A stretch of 64,000 nucleotides of DNA from Clostridium estertheticum (GCF_026650985.1 NZ_CP086239.1:2046001-2110000); one strand, 5' to 3'. Positions 8,853 to 17,807 are shown, counted from the first letter of the stretch. The notes: generated by a model not told the origin, from the letters alone. Numbers and translations are program-made.

Positions 8853-9602
8853 TTATAATTTCATAACCAATTTTTTCTCTAAAGAATTGAAACCTTCAGG
8901 AGTATGGGTTGATAAATAAACTGTATCGTTTTGCTTAATAAATTCTCTAACCTTTGATAAACTTTTAGCGGCTAAGTCTTTATCCTCAAATACAACTGAG
9001 AGTTCATTCCTTCTTAAGGCCTCATCTGTGTATGTTATATCCCCATGAATAATGTAATATAATGCATTATCTTCTACAACAACTATAGAATTTCCATTAG
9101 TATGACCAGGTGCAGGTAACATCCTAACCCCATCAGCTATTATCTGACTGCTCTCAAAGTTTTTATATTTACCATCCTCAAATTTAACTTTGATTATATT
9201 CTTTGAATCCAATTTCATATCATTTGCTTCAGTTTCAGATACATAAATTTTAGAATCATCAAATAATCTCAGCTCTCCAGAATGATCAGGATGTTTATGA
9301 GTAATTACAACTTTATCAATATCAGAAGGTTTATATCCAACATTTTTTAGAGCTGTTACAAAATCAGCGATTTTATCTCCCATGTATAACATTTGATTTG
9401 GAGTTCGTTCAAAAGGTGCTGTTTCAACTGGAAGTCCTGTGTCAACTAAAATAAGTTCTTTTCCTGTGTCTATTAAATAATTTTGTAAACTAGCTGGGTA
9501 TACTTTATTTTGGTCCACATCTTCTTTCTTCATAGAGCCACCTAGTGCAAACGCCTCCCTCATCTCGCCATTTTTATAAAATTTCAAAGCTATAATTTTC
9601 AT
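8853..9602 (-). CDS. MBL-fold metallo-hydrolase, N-acyl homoserine lactonase-like
   Basis: 249 residues with the metallo-beta-lactamase signature HKHPDH (H102, H104, D106, H107), a downstream His in APGHTNGNS and an Asp/His in IIHGDITYTDE. The N-terminal NYLIDTGKELILVDTGLP is the usual first strand pair. The layout resembles the AHL-lactonase branch of the fold, which opens lactone rings using two metal ions, but many relatives act on other esters or thioesters. Its place between gpx and the alcohol dehydrogenase suggests a stress-related substrate instead of a quorum signal. Confidence 0.8.
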   Translation of the reverse strand: MKIIALKFYKNGEMREAFALGGSMKKEDVDQNKVYPASLQNYLIDTGKELILVDTGLPVETAPFERTPNQMLYMGDKIADFVTALKNVGYKPSDIDKVVITHKHPDHSGELRLFDDSKIYVSETEANDMKLDSKNIIKVKFEDGKYKNFESSQIIADGVRMLPAPGHTNGNSIVVVEDNALYYIIHGDITYTDEALRRNELSVVFEDKDLAAKSLSKVREFIKQNDTVYLSTHTPEGFNSLEKKLVMKL

Positions 9603-9695
9603 TTTACTCTCTCCTTTTAATATCTAATAATTAGTAACGATTTATGTAACTATTTCAGCATTAACACCTACTGTTAATAAATATGTTAATCCAGA

Positions 9696-10241
9696 TTATA
9701 ATAATTCTTCTATTTTAGGAATCATATCTAATGGGTCAACTGTAGGCTCAAACCTACCTACTACATTTCCTTCTCTATCAATTAAAAATTTTGTAAAATT
9801 CCATTTAATAGAGTTGCCCATTAAATATTCAGGAAATTTTTCCTTTAGCATGCTATTTAAGAATTTTCCGTTTAGTTCATTTAAATTAAATCCTTGAAAA
9901 GGAGCTGCTTCACTTAAATACTTGAAGATTGGCTGTGCTGAAAATCCTCTTACATCAGTTTTCTCAAATAATTGGAATGTTACTCCATAATTAACTTTGC
10001 AGAACTCTGTAACATCTTTATTACTTCCTGGTTCTTGCTCTAAAAATTGATTGCAAGGGAATCCTATTATTTCAAGGCCCTGGCTATTATATTTTTTATA
10101 TATTTTCTCCAAATCTCCATATTGAGGTGTAAAACCACATTTACTAGCAGTGTTTACTACTACTAATACCTTTCCTTTATAATCACTCATATTAACTTCT
10201 TGCCCATTAATTTTTTTAGCTGAAAAATCATAAAAATTCAT
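9696..10241 (-). CDS. Glutathione peroxidase family (Cys type, probably thioredoxin-dependent)
   Basis: 181 residues. The peroxidatic site is NTASKCGFTPQY with C35 in place of selenocysteine. The rest of the catalytic set is present: Q65 in FPCNQF and W147-N148 in IKWNFTKFLID. C63 and C81 are candidates for the resolving cysteine used when thioredoxin is the reductant, as in most bacterial and yeast Cys-Gpx. It would reduce hydrogen peroxide and lipid hydroperoxides. It is the first gene of the operon, with a GGAGG SD, and lies just behind a strong promoter and an operator-like dyad. Confidence 0.92.
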   Translation of the reverse strand: MNFYDFSAKKINGQEVNMSDYKGKVLVVVNTASKCGFTPQYGDLEKIYKKYNSQGLEIIGFPCNQFLEQEPGSNKDVTEFCKVNYGVTFQLFEKTDVRGFSAQPIFKYLSEAAPFQGFNLNELNGKFLNSMLKEKFPEYLMGNSIKWNFTKFLIDREGNVVGRFEPTVDPLDMIPKIEELL

Positions 10242-10267
10242 AAATTAATCCTCCCCATACTATATAT

Positions 10268-10341
10268 CAATTGCGCAAAATTTAATTTTATACAATCGAA
10301 CTGCTTATTTATAATATACATCCTTTTATTCTTAATGTCAA
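10268..10341 (-). promoter_or_regulatory. Promoter and operator-like dyad of the gpx operon
   Basis: On the minus strand TTGACA (10336-10341) is separated by exactly 17 bases from TATATT (10313-10318), a consensus sigma-A promoter. Downstream of it, where a repressor would block initiation, lies an interrupted dyad 10268-10298: CAATTGCGCAAAATT and its partner match at 11 of 15 positions around a central T, with AAAATTTAATTTT as the perfect core. I infer a peroxide or aldehyde-responsive repressor; its gene is not visible nearby. Confidence 0.65.
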
Positions 10342-10459
10342 TAGTTTTAATTTAAATATCCCCCAGCATTATTTTAAAAAAACTGTTTTCAATTTCTTAT
10401 ATAGCCTAGGGCCCCGTTACATAAATTAGCAATATAGTTTGTAATTCTTTTTAGATTTG

Positions 10460-11338
10460 CTAATTTACTAAAACCGTTTCTCCCATATTATTTTCATAAA
10501 CCTTTCCTGTATCAACTTCAACGTAAAATATAATTATGTGTGCCATCGGAGCTTTTGCAGCTGTCAAAATGCTATAATATTGTTTACCATTAATTATTTT
10601 AATTGGTTTAGATTCATCTTCTATCACTACTGTATATGTAGTACTATTTTCTTCTATACCTGTTTTTTGCCTAACAAGATTTACGGCCTCATTTTTAGTT
10701 ATCTTACCATTTCCATCTTGTTGAACTTTTGCTGTTGATTGATCTTTAGCTACTGCTAGAGCTTTTATTGCTACCTGTGCATTGTCCTTTTGTTTTTGTA
10801 TAGTTTTCCCCATATTCTCTTTTAATTTCTTAGCATCAGCATTATTACTATCTAACTTTAATATACCTTCTAAGCATTTAGTAGCTTCATCATACTTAGT
10901 ATCTTTAATCGCGTCGGTTGCCAGCTTAATGTTTTGTGCAATGTATTGTTTTTTACATTCTTCTATACCTTTCTGAGCATTATCGTATAGTTTATTATCT
11001 TCCTTGGTAACTTTCTTAAATTGTTCTATGCCATCTAGATATTTCTTATCATTCATCAGCTTAGTACCTTGATCCAAAATCGATTTAACTTCCTTTAGAT
11101 TGGTTGCTAATTTAACATTATTTTTAACATTAGAATCATCTTTATACTGTAATGATTGATTAAATAATGCAATGGCTTGCTCATATTCGCCTTGATCCAT
11201 ATCTTTATTAGCCGTAGTTATTAAGTTATTATATGTCTGAGTTTTACTATATTTATTGATTCCAAATCCTCCACATACAACAACTATTACAACTATCACA
11301 GAAATAATCGATGTATTTTTCACTATACTTTTATCCAT
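10460..11338 (-). CDS. Membrane-anchored TPR protein
   Basis: 292 residues. A single N-terminal membrane helix (TSIISVIVVIVVVCGGFGI) with a short basic lead is followed by tetratricopeptide-like repeats, seen as GEYEQAIALFNQSLQYKDD, KKYLDGIEQFKKVTKEDN and TKYDEATKCLEGILKLDSNN. The C-terminal 80 residues (KITKNEAVNLVRQKTG... to VDTGKVYENN) look like a small PepSY-type domain. The repeats would lie outside the membrane. The gene follows two GTPase genes with a 55-base gap on the same strand, so it may work with them. The family name is not certain. Confidence 0.65.
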   Translation of the reverse strand: MDKSIVKNTSIISVIVVIVVVCGGFGINKYSKTQTYNNLITTANKDMDQGEYEQAIALFNQSLQYKDDSNVKNNVKLATNLKEVKSILDQGTKLMNDKKYLDGIEQFKKVTKEDNKLYDNAQKGIEECKKQYIAQNIKLATDAIKDTKYDEATKCLEGILKLDSNNADAKKLKENMGKTIQKQKDNAQVAIKALAVAKDQSTAKVQQDGNGKITKNEAVNLVRQKTGIEENSTTYTVVIEDESKPIKIINGKQYYSILTAAKAPMAHIIIFYVEVDTGKVYENNMGETVLVN

Positions 11339-11393
11339 AATTATTCTTGTCCCCTTTTAACTATAGTGCTTTTATTTTTTATCATAAATTAAT

Positions 11394-12530
11394 TTATTCG
11401 AGTAATTTTAATTGATTCAAATTACCTTCAAGTCCAATTTTAAATTGTTCAACTAATTTAGGAATTTCATTTACAACTTCTAAATGTCTTTCATATAATG
11501 ATTTTCTTAAGAGTTTTTTTATGGTGTGTTTTGCTGTAAAAGGCACAAATAAATTAGATATAGGTAAAAGACTGCATACAGCAATTACTGCCCAATATCC
11601 AAATTTAAATGAAGAATCATATTTAAATTTAATATACTCTTTTTTAAAATTAGCATTTTTTAGTTCCTCATTAGATAAATATAGTGTTTCTGCGAACAAA
11701 TTATTATTTACATTTATTAAAGCTATATAATACTCAATTGCTTCAGTATTTATTTCCTGTGTTCTTTTATCTATAGAGAAAAATCTACTTTTCAACCCAA
11801 AATTTATTCTACCAATAACTCTTTCTACTACAGAAGAATTATTTAGGAATTTAACCTCATTATTTATTACACTCTCACTATCACATATCCAATTATATAA
11901 TTCTTTTCTAATATATTTTTCAAAATTCAAAGGTAATTTATGTTTTATATCATCCCACAAATTATGTTTTAACTTTGACAAAACTTCAGTTCTTCCAAAT
12001 GGTTCCTTAACCGTTCCACCTAAAAGTTTTTTTCTTTCACTAGCAACTTTAATTATATCAAGATCATCTATATTTAGTTTTTCTTTCAATAAGTCTATCA
12101 TAGCTTTGCTTTTATCATTTGCTCCAATCACATCACTATGAGTTAAAATTATTGAAACCTTATTTCCCTTATTTATTAATGGCTTTAATATATTGTTTAT
12201 TTCAAAGTTTTCTATTCGTGCTGATTGAGTTGAAAAACAATAATATATTGTATGAAACCAATCTTTAATTTCCATTGATTCATTATGTTCATTCAAATAA
12301 TTACCTATTTCCGCTTCCCATGAATCTGCCTTATTAGCTTCTAATCCCCATGAATCATAAATATTCACAGTAATATTTTCTAATTCAAAGGTTTCTTTAA
12401 ATATACCTTTATTGGTGACAGGTTTACCTGTACCAGTAGCTCTTCTATTTTCACCATAAATATAGTTAATAAAAGAACTCTTTCCAACCCCTGTTTTTCC
12501 AAGAATTAATACATTCGTTTCTAATCCCAT
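11394..12530 (-). CDS. P-loop GTPase with C-terminal membrane segment (second of pair)
   Basis: 378 residues. The G1 loop is GKTGVGKSS (11-19), the G3 motif is a variant DSWG (about residue 60), and the G4 motif is LTHSD in place of NKxD. A conserved Thr-Asn (PVTNKGIF) may be the G2 switch. A hydrophobic hairpin near residues 305-330 (WAVIAVCSLLPISNLFVPF) suggests membrane contact. It belongs to the broad Era/septin-like group of small GTPases. Its start lies four bases after the stop of the upstream GTPase gene, so the pair is translationally coupled and the products may form a heterodimer. Function unknown. Confidence 0.75.
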   Translation of the reverse strand: MGLETNVLILGKTGVGKSSFINYIYGENRRATGTGKPVTNKGIFKETFELENITVNIYDSWGLEANKADSWEAEIGNYLNEHNESMEIKDWFHTIYYCFSTQSARIENFEINNILKPLINKGNKVSIILTHSDVIGANDKSKAMIDLLKEKLNIDDLDIIKVASERKKLLGGTVKEPFGRTEVLSKLKHNLWDDIKHKLPLNFEKYIRKELYNWICDSESVINNEVKFLNNSSVVERVIGRINFGLKSRFFSIDKRTQEINTEAIEYYIALINVNNNLFAETLYLSNEELKNANFKKEYIKFKYDSSFKFGYWAVIAVCSLLPISNLFVPFTAKHTIKKLLRKSLYERHLEVVNEIPKLVEQFKIGLEGNLNQLKLLE

Positions 12531-12534
12531 CCTC

Positions 12535-13659
12535 TTATACCCCTCTATTGTTAGCTTTCGAAAAATGCTTTAACTGTTCTTCTATATTACTAAATGTAAA
12601 AAACTCCAGTATGTCAATATTTTCGCCTTTTAATACACTCTCTGAATACTTATAACATATTTCAGAAATAGCATATCCAATTGTATAAGTAAGACTACTT
12701 GCAACAACAGTATTAATAGCGCCACCGACCACATCACCAAATCCAGGCAATAATTTAAATATATTCCCAGCAAGCATTTTTGCAACACTTTTTCCCAATT
12801 GTGATATAATTGTTGCACTTAATAAGGTTTTTATGGCTTGCTTGTTCTTATTTACTCCCCAAATATTAAATATATGTAACGCCATAGTTGTCTGTAAAGG
12901 CATTAATAAAGCACTATCTGATAAAGGAACAGGAGAAATAGCAATTCCTGCTGCCGATACAGCATATCTAGGTATAACAACTTTTCGAATGTGTTTCTTT
13001 TTTTCTTCTAATCCTATTATCGTTGAATTCAGGAATCCTTCTCTTAATGATTCATCAAGATTTTCAACTGACCACTTCATTAGCTTCTCCCAATCTAAGT
13101 ATTCTTTAGGCACTTCGTTGTAAATGCTCAAATTAAAGGATTCTATATTATTTATTCCTTGTTGTAATGTGTTGCTAATATCATTTAATTCTTCTTCATC
13201 TACAGAATCAATCTGGGTAAATAATACTGCAACTTTAACATTTTTCTTTTGTATTTCCCTTATTACTTCAAAATCTAACTCTGTTATCCTTTTATTGCCT
13301 GCTGATATACAATACCAGGCCATATGTATTTGCTCCGATAAATTGTGAGATTTAATTCTTTGATCATCTATGAACCCAATAATATTCTTATGAAAATCAG
13401 ACTGTGCTATACTCCCAATTTCATAACCCTCGCTATCGTATAAATTTATGTCTAAATTCTCATCTTGGTACTTCGTAATACCTCTAGTAACTGCTTGACC
13501 AGAACCAACCTCTGCTACATTCCTACCAAAAACCTTATTAATTACAGAACTTTTACCGACGCCGGTAGCCCCGCACAATAAAATATTGGGTCTTTTTATG
13601 CTACTTTTAATTTTAGAATATTCTTCTTCAAAATTAAAATCATCTGCCTTGAAATCCAT
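12535..13659 (-). CDS. P-loop GTPase with DUF697-like hydrophobic C-terminal domain (first of pair)
   Basis: 374 residues. G1 is GATGVGKSS (30-38), G3 is DSEG, and G4 is TQID. The second half holds alanine/glycine-rich hydrophobic helices (YAVSAAGIAISPVPLSDSA, LLPGFGDVVGGAINTVVASS) like the YcjF/DUF697 domains of membrane-associated GTPases. There is a good SD (AAGGAGTGAG). It shares the divergent G motifs of the downstream gene but little else, which argues for an old duplication with specialised partners. I do not know the physiological role; membrane remodelling, stress response and phage defence are all open. Confidence 0.75.
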   Translation of the reverse strand: MDFKADDFNFEEEYSKIKSSIKRPNILLCGATGVGKSSVINKVFGRNVAEVGSGQAVTRGITKYQDENLDINLYDSEGYEIGSIAQSDFHKNIIGFIDDQRIKSHNLSEQIHMAWYCISAGNKRITELDFEVIREIQKKNVKVAVLFTQIDSVDEEELNDISNTLQQGINNIESFNLSIYNEVPKEYLDWEKLMKWSVENLDESLREGFLNSTIIGLEEKKKHIRKVVIPRYAVSAAGIAISPVPLSDSALLMPLQTTMALHIFNIWGVNKNKQAIKTLLSATIISQLGKSVAKMLAGNIFKLLPGFGDVVGGAINTVVASSLTYTIGYAISEICYKYSESVLKGENIDILEFFTFSNIEEQLKHFSKANNRGV

Positions 13660-14009
13660 TTATTTACTCACTCCTTATTATTTATTAACACTAATGTCAT
13701 AATCACCGTATCTATTAATCACTGTATTATACTTTTCCAATAGTATTATCTATATCACCAATACTTTGCTTGTAATTTTTTTAATTTTATTTTATTACTT
13801 CGAAGTCCACTTTCTTATATTTATTCATAAAATTAAAATTCATAGTTTTTTCTAAATTTCTCCATAACTTTTGTTAAAACAATAGCCTTCTTTTGTATCG
13901 TCCTTTTATACAATTTCTTTAATTTTTAAACTTTATTTTATAATTATACAAATTTATAACAATTTATATTTTTTTCCATGCATCCTTTAGTTATATACAT
14001 GCCTTATTA
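13660..14009. other. Intergenic stretch, nothing recognised
   Basis: Very AT-rich (many T and A runs). Frames were read on the minus strand and are closed by frequent stops. It should contain the promoter of the GTPase pair, but no box pair stands out. Confidence 0.4.
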
Positions 14010-14585
14010 TTACCTATTCTCCCTCTTATTAACATACATCCCCTCATCCGCCCTCCTTATTAATTCACTAGCTGATATTTTGCTGTTAAAGTTATATTGA
14101 GACAACCCACAGCTTAGACCCATCTTATAATTTATATTATTCATTTCCTTCAGTTCATAAATATTCATACATACTCTAGAACATATAGTCTTAGCCACCT
14201 GTAATGTTGTATTGGGAAAAATAATTATGAATTCGTCACCACCTATTCTAAAAACAGTATCAGTTTTTCTAATATTTGCTCTCAAAATACCACCAACTTC
14301 CGCTAAAATTTCATCCCCTGCGCTGTGCCCCACAACATCATTTACTTTTTTAAAATCATCAATATCAGCAAAACATATTATAAAGTTTTCTTCTTGCTTT
14401 GCTGCTTCCGAAATAGTTTTTTCTAAAATCTCCAAACCCGCTCTTCTATTTAATACTCCAGTGACAGCATCCATGCACGCATCATATTGCAATTTAATTT
14501 TCATACTTTTAAATTCTTCTATAAGCTTTTCTTTTTCCTCTATTATTTCTATAAGTCTTTCTTTCCCAAGTTCTTTGTAGTTCAT
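14010..14585 (-). CDS. Diguanylate cyclase (GGDEF domain)
   Basis: 191 residues: a short N-terminal coiled coil (KERLIEIIEEKEKLIEEFKSM) then one complete GGDEF domain starting at DAVTGVLNRRAG. The active-site motif GGDEF is intact (115-119), the metal-binding aspartate lies in FADIDDFKKVND, and the inhibitory RxxD site is RKTD (106-109), exactly five residues before GGDEF. It should make cyclic di-GMP from two GTP and be subject to product inhibition. It lacks a sensor domain, so the coiled coil probably controls dimerisation. Cytoplasmic. SD GGGGGC precedes the ATG. Confidence 0.9.
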   Translation of the reverse strand: MNYKELGKERLIEIIEEKEKLIEEFKSMKIKLQYDACMDAVTGVLNRRAGLEILEKTISEAAKQEENFIICFADIDDFKKVNDVVGHSAGDEILAEVGGILRANIRKTDTVFRIGGDEFIIIFPNTTLQVAKTICSRVCMNIYELKEMNNINYKMGLSCGLSQYNFNSKISASELIRRADEGMYVNKRENR

Positions 14586-14730
14586 AGTCTTTAGCCCCCA
14601 TATTGGATATGTAATTAAGTAATTCTATCTAATAACATAATTGTACAATTAGCCAACTATCAAAAATTGCCCTTCCCTCCTATTTATTAAAAATAAATTT
14701 TTATTCTCTCAATTCTCATGAAAAATGTGC

Positions 14731-14764
14731 AAAAAGAACCACATCAACTGATGTGGCTCTTCAT
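14731..14764 (-). terminator. Terminator of the WYL regulator gene (possibly bidirectional)
   Basis: AGAACCACATCA and TGATGTGGCTCT pair over 11 of 12 positions with a two-base loop. A TTTTT tract follows in the minus direction and T-rich sequence in the plus direction. Confidence 0.85.
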
Positions 14765-14779
14765 TATTTTTACCCTTCC

Positions 14780-15763
14780 CTATATACTATAAACCTTATT
14801 CATTTTCCTTATACTATCTATAATTTCTTCTCTGAACTCCACTGGTTCTATAACTTCTGCATCTGCACCAAAGCCCATAATCCATAGCTTTATACCATAT
14901 GTACCATTACATACAAACTCATAAACAAAATAATCTTCATTCTCATCAATTAGACTTCCCTCAACTAAACTCTTTTCAGTTACTACCTTATAGCAGCGTT
15001 TATCAAATTTAACCTTTACTCTTGTTTCATCTCCACCATACATATGCCAGGTCTTTTTAAGATAGTCATACACATTAAACTTACTATCTCTCTTTCCATC
15101 TTCCTCTAAAATATTAACATTTGATATTCTATCTATTCTAAAGTGTATCAAACAATCTTTGCTTTCTTCATATCCAATAATATAGTATTTACCAAGTTCA
15201 CAAGCGAAACTATAAGGTATTATTATGTGATTTTTATGATTTCCTACTGCAGAAATATAACTGAAACTTACCTTTTTCTCTTCAGCTATAGCTGATCTTA
15301 AATTTTTAACATTGAATTCAATATATTGATGATCAATATTAGGATTTTTCTCAAAATAAAGCATGTCCTTCAATTTACGAGCTTCATTTTTAGGAAGTAG
15401 TCTTAATAAACTATTTTTTATTATTGCCATTTTTGTTTCCATAAATGTTTGAGATTGAATTAAAGATACTAATATTAAATTTACATCATCAGCAGTAACT
15501 GGTTGAACATATTTATTTGCCTCAAGTATTCCATCCCCGTTTACATCGTCTTCATCATTTATTTTATATATTTTTTCAGACTTATCATATGTAATATCCG
15601 TTTCCCATTCCTCATTTAATTCCTTCACATAATTAGGAATGTTATCCGGTAAAATTTCAAATATGTCTGCAATTTCTTGTGGTGTTGTTGCTATTTCACA
15701 TTTTATAAGCCTAAATGTTTCTAATAACTTTCTGCTTTTACTATAATCTCTATAAGGTAACAT
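14780..15763 (-). CDS. WYL-domain transcriptional regulator
   Basis: 327 residues. The N-terminus (KSRKLLETFRLIKCEIATTPQEIADIFE) is a winged-helix of the HTH_11 type; the centre (SAIAEEKKVSFSYIS... IIPYSFACELGKYYIIGYEE... HFRIDRISNVNILEE) is the WYL domain, which usually binds nucleic acid or nucleotides and regulates DNA damage or defence genes. The C-terminal WCX extension (KVKFDKRCYKVVTEKSL... FGADAEVIEPVEFREEI) is also present. WYL regulators often lie beside defence genes; here the upstream neighbours are remnants of NERD-like, RhuM-like and AAA ATPase genes. Confidence 0.88.
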   Translation of the reverse strand: MLPYRDYSKSRKLLETFRLIKCEIATTPQEIADIFEILPDNIPNYVKELNEEWETDITYDKSEKIYKINDEDDVNGDGILEANKYVQPVTADDVNLILVSLIQSQTFMETKMAIIKNSLLRLLPKNEARKLKDMLYFEKNPNIDHQYIEFNVKNLRSAIAEEKKVSFSYISAVGNHKNHIIIPYSFACELGKYYIIGYEESKDCLIHFRIDRISNVNILEEDGKRDSKFNVYDYLKKTWHMYGGDETRVKVKFDKRCYKVVTEKSLVEGSLIDENEDYFVYEFVCNGTYGIKLWIMGFGADAEVIEPVEFREEIIDSIRKMNKVYSI

Positions 15764-15807
15764 AATATCAATTTCCCTTCAATATAATCTAATAGAATTT
15801 TTTTTTT

Positions 15808-15975
15808 TTAATTTGTGTCTATGTAACTTCCCCTAAAAAGCTCCTTAAGATCAAGTATATTTTTACTTTCCTTGTTAAATTCCTTTATAAAAATTGGTGT
15901 ACTTATTGATTTCATAAGTTTGCTTTCAAAACTGGCACCAAGTATACTTTTCTTTATTACATCAAAAATGCCCAT
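15808..15975 (-). CDS. 55-aa ORF, probable N-terminal remnant of a NERD-domain protein
   Basis: A short ORF with an excellent SD (GGAGG, five bases before ATG). Its sequence MGIFDVIKKSILGASFESK... PIFIKEFNKESKNILDLKELF resembles the lead segment found in clostridial NERD (nuclease-related) proteins, which then continue for about 200 residues. Here it stops at SYIDTN followed by a long A-tract, so the NERD domain itself is missing. It may be a truncated gene that is still translated or simply decay. The family match is from memory and should be treated as tentative. Confidence 0.4.
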   Translation of the reverse strand: MGIFDVIKKSILGASFESKLMKSISTPIFIKEFNKESKNILDLKELFRGSYIDTN

Positions 15976-16138
15976 AATATCCTCCATCTTTTCATTAATT
16001 TCTTAATTATAACATATTATGTTTATTTCCTCCATTGGAGAATATTATTGCTAGTTTACTCTATTTATAACATGATTTTTTACATAATATATCCTAAGTT
16101 CTATAACTGATATTGGATTATATTTTAATGACGAAAAA

Positions 16139-16173
16139 ACTACTAAAATATATAAGTTATATATTTTAGTAGT
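16139..16173. repeat. Perfect 17-bp inverted repeat (hairpin family member 1)
   Basis: ACTACTAAAATATATAA and its exact reverse complement with a single G between them. Related hairpins lie at 17635-17678 and 22888-22924. Position after the RhuM-like remnant suggests a terminator. Confidence 0.75.
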
Positions 16174-16191
16174 CAATATTCCAACACACTC

Positions 16192-16395
16192 TTAATTTTC
16201 ATTCTCATTTAAAAGCCTATCAAAATAACTTTCAAATAATCTATCTTGCACAATTCTATATTTTTCAAATTCACTCTCAGCAAAAGTTTTTTAAATATTA
16301 AATAATAGTAGAACGACCTTTTTCATAAAGCGTTGCAATGATATCTTGAGTCAACCATACACTTTCATCAACAACTATAGTTTCTATTTTTTTCA
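16192..16395 (-). pseudogene. RhuM-family (virulence RhuM) remnant with large internal deletion
   Basis: Two out-of-frame pieces of one gene. Right after the AAA ATPase stop, the frame reads KKIETIVVDESVWLTQDIIATLYEKGRSTI and then TAA; this is the N-terminal helix-turn-helix start of RhuM proteins (their usual ...VWLTQ..IA.LF...RSTI). A few bases on, KKTFAESEFEKYRIVQDRLFESYFDRLLNENEN follows to the stop at 16192, the family's C-terminus. About 270 residues in between are missing. RhuM genes are common accessory genes near restriction systems and phage remnants. Confidence 0.65.
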
Positions 16396-16401
16396 GTCCC
16401 T

Positions 16402-17381
16402 CTAACTTTGCACTCCATCTAATTTCATTGTAGTCTTTAAAATGTTTTCTATAGTATGACCATATGTCTCATCTATTTTATCATTATCAAGCAAAGATAC
16501 TCCATTTATGTCCTTAATTAATATTCTTAGCTGATCTGCTTTAATATCTCCCACTATATGAGGAGAATGAGTTGCAATTATTAACTGATTATTAACTCCT
16601 ATGTTTTCATAAACCTTTATTATTTTTTGCTGCCACTCTGGATGTAGTGATATTTCGGGCTCGTCTATTAATATAATTGAATTATTAGCTTCCAAAAATT
16701 TTAAAGATAATCCTCTTAGAAACAATTGTTTTTCTCCGGAGGACAGTCCATTAATATCAAACTCTTTGCCTAAACTATTTTTAAAAACTGGCTTTGTGTC
16801 TTCATCCTCTGACAATCCTATAAGTCTAACATCTAAATCCATAATAGAAAATATAATATTTATCTCATCGCATACTTTATCAATTACTTCACCAATAATT
16901 TTATTTCTATTTCTAAATATTTCTTTATTTATCTTTGTAGCTATAAATGAAGGCACATTTTCCGTTATGCTTTGATCTACTATATTTAAAAACCTAGGTA
17001 AAAATTTAAATGTATTATCTACTTTTTTAAGCTTATCAAAATTAATTTCTGCTGGCATGTATATCACCTTAAATTGAGATTGCTGCGGATTAGCATCTCC
17101 ATACATAAAAAATGTTTGTAAGAATGAACCCTCATCATTATTAATTTGTAGTTCTAATCTTCCATTAATATTTTCAATTGCATCACCATATTTATTTCTT
17201 TCAAAGTCCCTTTCATCTGCATTCATAAACTCCATAACACTTTTTAATAAGGTAGTCTTTCCTGTTCCATTTTCACCTATTATAACTATCGTATCTAATG
17301 GTATTCCATTGCCATCACAAAAATCAACTTCTAAATCATTTAGTATTTTATGATTATTAAATTTAATTTTTTCAACTTCAT
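16402..17381 (-). pseudogene. AAA-family ATPase (RecF/OLD-like) with a frameshift near its start
   Basis: The frame from 17235 to 16402 (277 residues) contains the signature LSSGEKQLFLRG, Walker B ILIDEPEISLHPEWQQ and the H-loop ATHSPHIVGD, but no Walker A. Upstream in the same frame, Walker A is present as IIGENGTGKTTLL, though that stretch has no start codon. A well-placed start exists (ATG at 17381, SD AGGTGA), but it is one base out of phase; adding one A to the A6 run (T6 at 17367-17372 on the plus strand) restores MKLKKIKFNNHKI and joins everything. The break may be real, phase-variable, or a homopolymer sequencing error. Confidence 0.7.
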
Positions 17382-17634
17382 TTTGTTCACCTCGTTAAAA
17401 ATTATTTAAAACTATATTCTTTGTTTCCATATTTGTTTGTTACTCGATTAGCGAGATAGCTTTATGTTCTTAATATTATTATACCCCAAATACCTACGCC
17501 ATAAAAGTTAATACACAAAAACTCCTCAAGGTGTGATAATTTTCTAACCACTCAGCCCTACTCTCCCATTCTTTTATGAAGAATTACTAGTGCCACCCAC
17601 ATGGCAAGTGGCATGTTGGGTATACCTAAAGTGG

Positions 17635-17678
17635 AAGCTACTGAAATTTATAGAGATATAATTTTGGTAGTTTTTTTA
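17635..17678 (+). terminator. Hairpin with T7 tract (hairpin family member 2)
   Basis: GCTACTGAAATTTA pairs with TATAATTTTGGTAG around an AGAGA loop and is followed by TTTTTTT on the plus strand. It is related to the hairpins at 16139 and 22888. The surrounding gap 17382-17807 otherwise holds a short internal repeat (GTGCCAC / GTGGCAT near 17591-17615) and no gene. Confidence 0.6.
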
Positions 17679-17730
17679 TGTTAAAAATCTTTGTAATGGA
17701 TTCTGCTTGTTATTTTCGCGAAATGAATTG

Positions 17731-17774
17731 CAAAAAAAATCCGGTAATCATAATGTTTTTATGATTTACCGGGT
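17731..17774 (-). terminator. Terminator of the DUF1659/DUF2922 genes
   Basis: CCGGTAATCATAA and TTATGATTTACCGG form a 13-bp stem with one bulge; in the minus direction it is followed by eight T's. It lies about 35 bases after the DUF2922 stop. Confidence 0.88.
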
Positions 17775-17807
17775 TTTTAGTGGATTTTGGAATTACATTA
17801 TAGTTAT

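Noticed and set aside
11521-13348. Plus-strand frames opposite the GTPase genes
   Set aside because: They overlap well-supported minus-strand GTPases completely and lack ribosome-binding sites.
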